Of a stretch of DNA of 64,000 nucleotides, positions 59,193-64,000 are shown piece by piece. Where the stretch lies: assembly GCF_014646095.1 (NCBI RefSeq), contig NZ_BMMU01000003.1, positions 124,001 to 188,000 of the forward strand, written 5' to 3'. The notes under the pieces are model-generated. The model worked only from the letters and a program-made list of their open reading frames with translations, was not told the DNA's origin and ran no database searches. The position numbers were made by a program, and so were the translations under genes. The stretch comes from Streptomyces lacrimifluminis. GTDB lineage: Bacteria; Actinomycetota; Actinomycetes; Streptomycetales; Streptomycetaceae. Numbering within the stretch: position 1 is the first letter of the stretch; each line of letters begins with the position of its first letter.

Positions 59193-59750
59193 GTGCTGAT
59201 CACCCACGACACCCGGTGCGCCCTCGACACCGTGGTCGATCTGGTGAACACCGCACCGGAGGACGATTCGCCGGACGGACTGCCCGATGTCGACGCGCTC
59301 GAAGATTTCGTACGAAAGCACAACATAAGCGATGTCGGTGTGCTGTCGGAGCTCGATCTCGCCGCGGTGCGCAGGATCCGCGGTCGGTTCTCCGGGGTGT
59401 TCGCGGCCCAGGACGCCCGGACCGGCGCCGCAGTCATCAACGAGCTGGTCGCCGCGGCGGGCACCACACCCCGGCTCACCGACCACGACGGCTACGACTG
59501 GCACGTCCACTACTTCGCCCCCGGCGCGTCCATCGCCGACCATCTCGCGGCCGACTGCGGCATGGCCCTCGCGTTCTTCGTGGTCGCCGGCGAGCAGGAA
59601 CGACTCCGGCGGTGCGAGGCCCCGGACTGCCGGCACGCCTTCGTCGATGTCTCCCGCAACCGGTCGCGCCGTTACTGCGACAGCCGAACCTGCGGAAACC
59701 GGCTTCATGTGGCGGCCTACCGGGCGCGCCGCAAAGAGTCGGCGGGCTGA
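59193..59750 (+). CDS. CGNR zinc-finger (ABATE-domain) putative regulator
   Basis: 185 residues from a GTG with AGGGAGA upstream. An N-terminal ABATE-type domain (about 1-125) precedes the zinc finger with CEAPDC and CDSRTCGNRLHVAAYRARR, the CGNR signature. Such proteins are predicted DNA-binding regulators. An adjacent ligand is unknown. It follows the ssgB hairpin and is convergent with the small membrane gene. Confidence 0.92.
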   Translation: MLITHDTRCALDTVVDLVNTAPEDDSPDGLPDVDALEDFVRKHNISDVGVLSELDLAAVRRIRGRFSGVFAAQDARTGAAVINELVAAAGTTPRLTDHDGYDWHVHYFAPGASIADHLAADCGMALAFFVVAGEQERLRRCEAPDCRHAFVDVSRNRSRRYCDSRTCGNRLHVAAYRARRKESAG

Positions 59751-59784
59751 CCGGCCGCAGACCTGACAGCGATGCTGACGCAGC

Positions 59785-59805
59785 CCCCGGCGGGTAGCGC
59801 CGGGG
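59785..59805. terminator. Terminator between the CGNR gene and the small membrane gene
   Basis: CCCCGGCG (59785-59792) pairs with CGCCGGGG (59798-59805) around GGTAG, between the convergent stops at 59750 and 59821. Confidence 0.6.
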
Positions 59806-59820
59806 ACTGGCGTGTACAGC

Positions 59821-59973
59821 TCACAGCAACAGCAGATCGTGCAACGAAGCCATGAGCAGCAGACACCCGATCACCGCAAGGAAGATCATCAGCGGTGGCT
59901 GGGAAAGGGCGAAGAGGCACCCGCGCGGCTCGTCCTTCGGCGGCACGGCCTCGCTCTGTGTTGTGTCCAGCAT
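59821..59973 (-). CDS. Small 50-residue membrane protein
   Basis: The minus strand encodes 50 residues from an ATG at 59973: a soluble MLDTTQSEAVPPKDEPRGCL start, then a helix with PPLMIFLAVIGCLLLMASL and a HDLLLL end. A charged Pro-rich start followed by PRGCLFAL and one helix is a pattern I recall in short streptomycete proteins. The ribosome site (GGCGAG) is weak. Stop and terminator are in order. Function is unknown. It is short and easily missed. Confidence 0.7.
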   Translation of the reverse strand: MLDTTQSEAVPPKDEPRGCLFALSQPPLMIFLAVIGCLLLMASLHDLLLL

Positions 59974-60177
59974 CTCGCCGTGATGATGACGCAGCCGACA
60001 CCCTCTCCGCGATCAACACGCCCGGAATGCGCGGTAGTTCACCAAATTCCGTAATGTCCGCAGCGAGTCATGATCGCTTCCGAGCGGCCTCCGTCGCCTC
60101 CCGGCCGTTTGTGTCGTTTCAGTACGTCACCTGTTGTGCCCCGTCGTACGCGGCGCCTCTTCGTAGGCCGTGCCTCT

Positions 60178-60633
60178 TCATATGCCGTGCTTCTTCAGGA
60201 TCGCCTCGATGTCGCTGAAGTCCTCCCCGGCACCACCACCGCGCGGCTTGGCCGCGGGCGGGGCCGCCGGGCGGGCGGCTTTGCCCCGCCCCTGCCCGAG
60301 CGAGGGCGCGGAGGCCGCCGGAGCCACCGCCTCGCGCTGCGCGGCCGGTATGTCCCCGCGCTCCTTCGGGTTGCCGCCCCGGCGCCGCTCCACCGCGCGG
60401 GTGGTCGCCAAGAGCAGCCAGGCGCCGCCCAGCACGCCGAAGCCCGCCCAGGCGGAGGGACTGAAGGCGGTGTCGGCCGCCCACCCGACCACCCCGGTCA
60501 TCACCAGGCCGACGGGAACCAGCGAGTACGCGGCGATACGGGTAGCCGCGAGAAAACGCTTGCGGTACGCCGTGACCACCGCGATGCCCAGGCCGGCCGC
60601 GGAGACGGCGGAACAGACGGTCTCGGCAATCAT
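60178..60633 (-). CDS. Small membrane protein with conserved C-terminal tail
   Basis: 151 residues from an ATG at 60633 with GGAGG upstream. Two or three hydrophobic helices (IAETVCSAVSAAGLGIAVV; IAAYSLVPVGLVMTGVVGW; AWAGFGVLGGAWLLLATT) are followed by an Ala/Pro/Arg-rich linker and an EDFSDIEAILKKHGI tail. The tail looks like a binding helix. I do not recognise a function. Divergent from the DsbA-like gene. Confidence 0.7.
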   Translation of the reverse strand: MIAETVCSAVSAAGLGIAVVTAYRKRFLAATRIAAYSLVPVGLVMTGVVGWAADTAFSPSAWAGFGVLGGAWLLLATTRAVERRRGGNPKERGDIPAAQREAVAPAASAPSLGQGRGKAARPAAPPAAKPRGGGAGEDFSDIEAILKKHGI

Positions 60634-60813
60634 CCGGTCCTCCAGGCAGGGTTCGGTCGCGCAGGGTGCGCTTCGTCCCTTCCATCCTGCACCGCCCGGT
60701 CCCCCGGATGCCATGCTCCGGCCCGACATCAGGGACATCTCGGGGTCGGCTCCTCCACAGGTCCCGGTGCCCCTCGTACGACGGACACGGCCGCGACTGG
60801 GAAACTGGTGCCC

Positions 60814-61356
60814 ATGAGCGACTCCTCCCCCGCCTCCGCCGACACTCCTGCCCCGGCCTCCGCCCCCGTCCTCGATGTGTGGTGCGAGCTCCAGTGCCCG
60901 GACTGCCGCACGGCCCTGGACGACGTACGCGCCCTGCGTGCCCGCTACGGCGACCGGCTGGAGCTGCGGCTGCGGCACTTCCCGCTGGAGCGGCACAAGC
61001 ACGCCTTCGCCGCCGCGCAGGCCGCCGAGGAGGCGGCGGAGCAGGGACAGGCATGGCCGTACGTCGAGGCCGTGCTCAGCCGGGTCGAGGAGCTGGACCG
61101 TGCGGGCGAACCCTTCCTGGTCGAGGTGGCCGGCGAACTCGGTCTGAACGCCGAGGAGTTCGACACAGCGCTGATCGACGGCCGGCACATCCTGATCGTC
61201 GACGCCGACCAGGCCGAGGGCAAGGCCATCGGTGTGACCGGCACGCCGACCTACGTCATCGCCGGTGAGGTTCTCGACGGCGGCAAGAGCCAGGAAGGGC
61301 TGCGGGAACGGGTCGAGGAGATCGTGGACCGGCTGCTGGCCGGGCAGGACGCCTGA
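60814..61356 (+). CDS. DsbA-family thioredoxin-like protein
   Basis: 180 residues from an ATG at 60814. The active site is CPDC in LQCPDCRTAL near residue 32, with the cis-proline in VTGTPTYVI. A helical insertion of about 80 residues separates them, as in DsbA. There is no signal peptide or lipobox, so a cytoplasmic role (FrnE/2-hydroxychromene-like relatives exist) is more likely than export. Convergent with the GNAT gene. Confidence 0.9.
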   Translation: MSDSSPASADTPAPASAPVLDVWCELQCPDCRTALDDVRALRARYGDRLELRLRHFPLERHKHAFAAAQAAEEAAEQGQAWPYVEAVLSRVEELDRAGEPFLVEVAGELGLNAEEFDTALIDGRHILIVDADQAEGKAIGVTGTPTYVIAGEVLDGGKSQEGLRERVEEIVDRLLAGQDA

Positions 61357-61390
61357 CACCGCCCACGTCCGGAGGTGCTTGTACGTCGGC

Positions 61391-62215
61391 CTACAACAGG
61401 TCCTTGTACATGTGGTGGGTCACCGTCCGGTACCCCAACGACTCGTAGAGCCGTTCCGCCGGGGTGTTGCCCACGAAGACGTTCAGGGACACGGCCGGGC
61501 GCCCGACCGCGATCGACTGGGCCTCCGCCAGGAGCATGAGGGCGCGACCGTGGCCTCTGCCCCGGTGTTCCGCGTCGGTCTCGACCTTGTAGACGAAGCC
61601 CAGGCCCTCGCGGGAACCCAGCCACAGCGTGCCGACCCGGGTGCCCTCGTGTTCCAGCACGCTGAGCGTCATGCCCTCGCTGTCCACGCCCTGCGGCAGC
61701 AGTCGCTCATGGTCCCGTTCCGCCTTGGCGTGCGCCTCGGCGGCCGGCACACCCCGCTCGATCCAGCTCTCCGCGTAGTCCAGTCGGCCCGCCGCCTCCC
61801 ACACCACGAACTCGGCCTCCGTCATGGGCCGGCCACGGCTTCCGGCGGGCAGTTCGGGCGGGACGGCGCCGAGCGCCTTGTCCATACGGCGGTTGCGCAG
61901 CACGTAGCCGAGCGCGGTCGCGAGCCGCAGGGCCGGCGCTGCGTCGCCCGGGACGGACGCCTCGACGCGGCGGCAGCCCCAGCCGCGTGCCACCTCCTCC
62001 GCGGCGAGCGCTGCCACCGTGGCCCGGCCGCGCCGCCGGTCGCGTTCGTCGATGCGGAGGTCAAGGATCTTCGCCACCGAGTCGCCGAAAGCGGGGTCGG
62101 TGCCGAGGTGTATCGCGCCGACGGGACGGCTGTTCACGCACACTTGATAGCGCCGTGAACGCGCCCCGTCGGCCTCGTGCTGCAGCGGCTCGGTCGGCCG
62201 CAGGGTGGTGGTCAT
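61391..62215 (-). CDS. Tandem GNAT-family N-acetyltransferase
   Basis: 274 residues from an ATG at 62215. Two GNAT modules are present: an N-terminal one with a DLRIDERDRRRGRATVAALA acetyl-CoA loop (about 50-70), and a C-terminal one with VETDAEHRGRGHGRALMLLA (about 210-230) and NTPAERLYESLGY. Both loops keep the R/Q-x-x-G-x-G/A pattern. The substrate cannot be inferred. It lies 74 bases after the pabC-like gene and may be co-transcribed with it. Confidence 0.9.
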   Translation of the reverse strand: MTTTLRPTEPLQHEADGARSRRYQVCVNSRPVGAIHLGTDPAFGDSVAKILDLRIDERDRRRGRATVAALAAEEVARGWGCRRVEASVPGDAAPALRLATALGYVLRNRRMDKALGAVPPELPAGSRGRPMTEAEFVVWEAAGRLDYAESWIERGVPAAEAHAKAERDHERLLPQGVDSEGMTLSVLEHEGTRVGTLWLGSREGLGFVYKVETDAEHRGRGHGRALMLLAEAQSIAVGRPAVSLNVFVGNTPAERLYESLGYRTVTHHMYKDLL

Positions 62216-62289
62216 CAGGGGTGTTCTACCCGCTGCGGAGTCCGGCGTCAGCCCATTTGCATGCGGCCTTCTTCAACCTTGTCCCACGA

Positions 62290-63111
62290 TCAGGGATCGA
62301 GACCGTCCCCGGCCCGCTCGTCGAAGACCCGCATCGCCTTGGCCGTCACCGGGCCCGGCACGTCCGGAAGTCGGCGGCCGTCAACGCGCTGCACGGCCTG
62401 TACGTCCCTCAGGGTGGACGTCAGGAAGATCTCGTCGGCGTCTTCCAGGACGGACAGCGGCAGCTCGGTCTCCTGTGCGCCCGTCCACTCGACGACGAGG
62501 GCGCGTGTGATGCCGGCGAGACAGCCGGAGGCGAGCGGCGGGGTGTGGATCTCGCCGTCCAGGACGACGAAGACGTTCGACCCCGTCCCCTCGCAGAGTC
62601 GGCCGACCGTGTTGGCGAACAGCGCCTCGGACGCGCCCTGTTCGCGCGCCCTGGCGAGAGCGACGACGTTCTCGGCGTACGAGGTGGTCTTCAGGCCGGT
62701 GACGGCGCCGCGTTCGTTGCGCGTCCAGGGGACCGTGATCACGGCGGTCGCGTCGGGGCGCCGGGCGGATTCGCCGACGGCGACGACCAGCGTCGGGCCG
62801 TGCTCCCCGCGGTCGGAGCCGAGCGGGCCGTGCCCTCCGGTATAGGTGATGCGCAGGCGGCCCAAGGGCATCGGGTTGGCGTCGAGTACGGCCGTACAGG
62901 CGCGGCGGACCTCGTCGAGGTCGGGGTCGGGCAGGCCGAGGCCGCGAGCCGAGCGGGTCAGCCGGTCCAGGTGCCGGGTGAGCGCGAACGGCCGGCCGTG
63001 GACCGCCTTCACCGTCTCGAAGATGCCGTCACCCACGGTCAGTCCGTGGTCGAACACGGAGACGCGGGCGGTCTCGATGTCCTGCAACCCGCCGTCGAGC
63101 CATAGCTTCAC
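62290..63111 (-). CDS. Class IV aminotransferase, aminodeoxychorismate lyase-like
   Basis: 273 residues from a GTG at 63111 overlapping the chorismate-binding gene's stop as GTGA. The fold-type IV PLP enzyme has GDGIFETVKAVHGRPFAL, the PLP-lysine in GLKTTSYAENV, and GTGSNVFVV. Coupling to a chorismate-binding enzyme points to 4-amino-4-deoxychorismate lyase (PabC) for folate p-aminobenzoate, though a branched-chain aminotransferase cannot be excluded by sequence alone. Confidence 0.9.
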   Translation of the reverse strand: MKLWLDGGLQDIETARVSVFDHGLTVGDGIFETVKAVHGRPFALTRHLDRLTRSARGLGLPDPDLDEVRRACTAVLDANPMPLGRLRITYTGGHGPLGSDRGEHGPTLVVAVGESARRPDATAVITVPWTRNERGAVTGLKTTSYAENVVALARAREQGASEALFANTVGRLCEGTGSNVFVVLDGEIHTPPLASGCLAGITRALVVEWTGAQETELPLSVLEDADEIFLTSTLRDVQAVQRVDGRRLPDVPGPVTAKAMRVFDERAGDGLDP

Positions 63112-64000
63112 GTCAACGATCCCTCTCCACTGGCCGCATACGCGCCCGACGCTACCGCGAGCAGCCGGGACGCCTTCAGCTCGGTCTCCCGCCACTCCGC
63201 CTCGGGGTCCGAACCCCAGGTGATGCCCGCTCCGGTGCCGAAACGCAGCATGCCGTCGGCCCGGTCGATCCAGAACGTGCGGATGCCGACCGCCAGTTCA
63301 CCCGTGCCCCGGTCCGCGTCGACCCAGCCGATGCCTCCGCAGTACGGGCCCCGGGGTGCCGTCTCCAGGGCGTCGATGATCCGCAGGGCGCTCGACTTGG
63401 GCGCCCCGGTGACCGAGCCGGGCGGGAAGGCCGCCGCCAGCAGCTCCGGCCAGCCGGTGTGCGGGAGCAGCTCGCCCCGTACCGTCGACACGAGGTGGAC
63501 CAGCCCCGGGTGCTTCTCGACGACGCACAGGTCGGGGACGGTCACCGAGCCCGTCGCGCAGACGCGCCCGATGTCGTTGCGGACCAGGTCCACGATCATC
63601 ACGTTCTCGGCGTAGTCCTTCTCCAGAAGGTCCGCCTCGGTGCGTCCGGTGCCCTTGATCGGGCCCGATTCGACGGTCCGGCCGACCCGGCGGAGGAAGA
63701 GTTCGGGGGACGCGGTGGCGATCTCGACGCCGTGCGCGGGCAGGCGGATCGTTCCTGCATATGGTGCCGGGTTGCCGTGCGCCAGCAGCGAGGTCAGTGC
63801 GTCCACGTCGGCGCCGGGAGCGACGGGCGCGGACAGTACCCGGCAGAGGTTCGCCTGATAGACCTCGCCGGTCGCGATGAGCTCCCGGATCCGGCGCACC
63901 CCCGCCGTGTACGCGGCGCGGTCGAGGGACGACGTCCAGTCATCGGCGGCCGGCCCCCGCCACTCCCCCGGCCCCGGCGACGGCGCGGGCACCGGGTCCT
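63108..64000 (-). CDS. Chorismate-binding enzyme, PabB-like (partial, N-terminus outside window)
   Basis: The minus strand is open to base 64000, giving about 297 C-terminal residues. The chorismate-utilising core has GEVYQANLCRVL, IKGTGRTEADLLEKDYAENV, DLVRNDIGRV and FPPGSVTGAPK, matching aminodeoxychorismate/anthranilate synthase component I. The downstream PabC-like gene is coupled by GTGA, favouring PabB. The N-terminal part lies beyond the window. Its last codons overlap the start of the lyase gene. Confidence 0.92.
   Translation of the reverse strand, partial: DPVPAPSPGPGEWRGPAADDWTSSLDRAAYTAGVRRIRELIATGEVYQANLCRVLSAPVAPGADVDALTSLLAHGNPAPYAGTIRLPAHGVEIATASPELFLRRVGRTVESGPIKGTGRTEADLLEKDYAENVMIVDLVRNDIGRVCATGSVTVPDLCVVEKHPGLVHLVSTVRGELLPHTGWPELLAAAFPPGSVTGAPKSSALRIIDALETAPRGPYCGGIGWVDADRGTGELAVGIRTFWIDRADGMLRFGTGAGITWGSDPEAEWRETELKASRLLAVASGAYAASGEGSLT

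Noticed and set aside
60634..60813. A gene in the gap before the DsbA-like gene
   Set aside because: Frames there are short and lack ribosome sites; it is best read as the divergent promoter region.

Overview
This window is a high-GC actinobacterial chromosome segment, almost certainly from Streptomyces. It carries the sporulation gene ssgB and a TTG-started 847-residue RelA. It uses GTG starts heavily and carries dispersed intergenic palindromes typical of Streptomyces. From memory, the order nusB-efp-...-aroBKCE-mltG-ruvX-alaS-...-relA-apt-secFD-yajC-ruvBAC-pdxTS-pimA-...-thrS-...-ssgB matches the S. coelicolor SCO1490-SCO1545 region; this was not checked by alignment.

Layout. Bases 1-18.7 kb are an almost unbroken minus-strand core block: nusB (partial), efp, a degenerate M24 peptidase, a P-loop protein, aroB/aroK/aroC/aroE, mltG, ruvX, alaS with two small membrane genes, rpsD, rarA, a VKOR-type oxidoreductase, hisS and a metallo-hydrolase. 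Two plus-strand genes follow (membrane-anchored cyclophilin and DUF349), ending at a very strong hairpin shared with relA. From 21 to 36.8 kb the minus strand carries relA, apt, secF, secD, yajC, ruvB, ruvA, ruvC, yebC, pdxT, pdxS, a LemA-like gene, and the pimA/acyltransferase/PI-phosphate-synthase operon. At 37-42.6 kb three plus-strand genes (an EF-G paralogue with altered GTPase motifs, an unknown membrane protein and a K+ channel) interrupt what is a continuous phospholipid-HIT-thrS block in mycobacteria.

From 44.7 to 47.5 kb lies a small nuclease neighbourhood: a DUF4365 (PD-(D/E)XK-like) protein coupled to an unknown partner, divergent from a DEDDh exonuclease. Two identical tRNA-Val(CAC) genes at 47.5 and 57.8 kb, in the same orientation, bracket about 10 kb of accessory DNA. 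This holds an SRPBCC protein, a large polytopic membrane protein and a sugar-utilisation locus: Tat-lipoprotein binding protein, two ABC permeases, a YesL/DUF624 protein and a Tat-exported YetA/exo-rhamnogalacturonan-lyase-like enzyme. A LacI-type operator sits upstream of that locus. No ATPase or regulator gene is linked, so both would have to act in trans.

The last part holds a PGPGW membrane protein, ssgB, a CGNR zinc-finger protein, a 50-residue membrane protein, a DsbA-like protein, a tandem GNAT, and the coupled pabC-like/pabB-like pair, the latter cut by the window end.

Many neighbouring genes share four-base ATGA or GTGA overlaps, marking translationally coupled units. Four copies of one palindromic repeat family lie between genes; one is a head-to-head pair of about 190 bp. 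Beyond the well-known core genes, the most interesting points are the tRNA-bracketed pectin-type locus, the coupled nuclease pair, and two paralogues (M24 peptidase, EF-G) whose catalytic motifs have changed.
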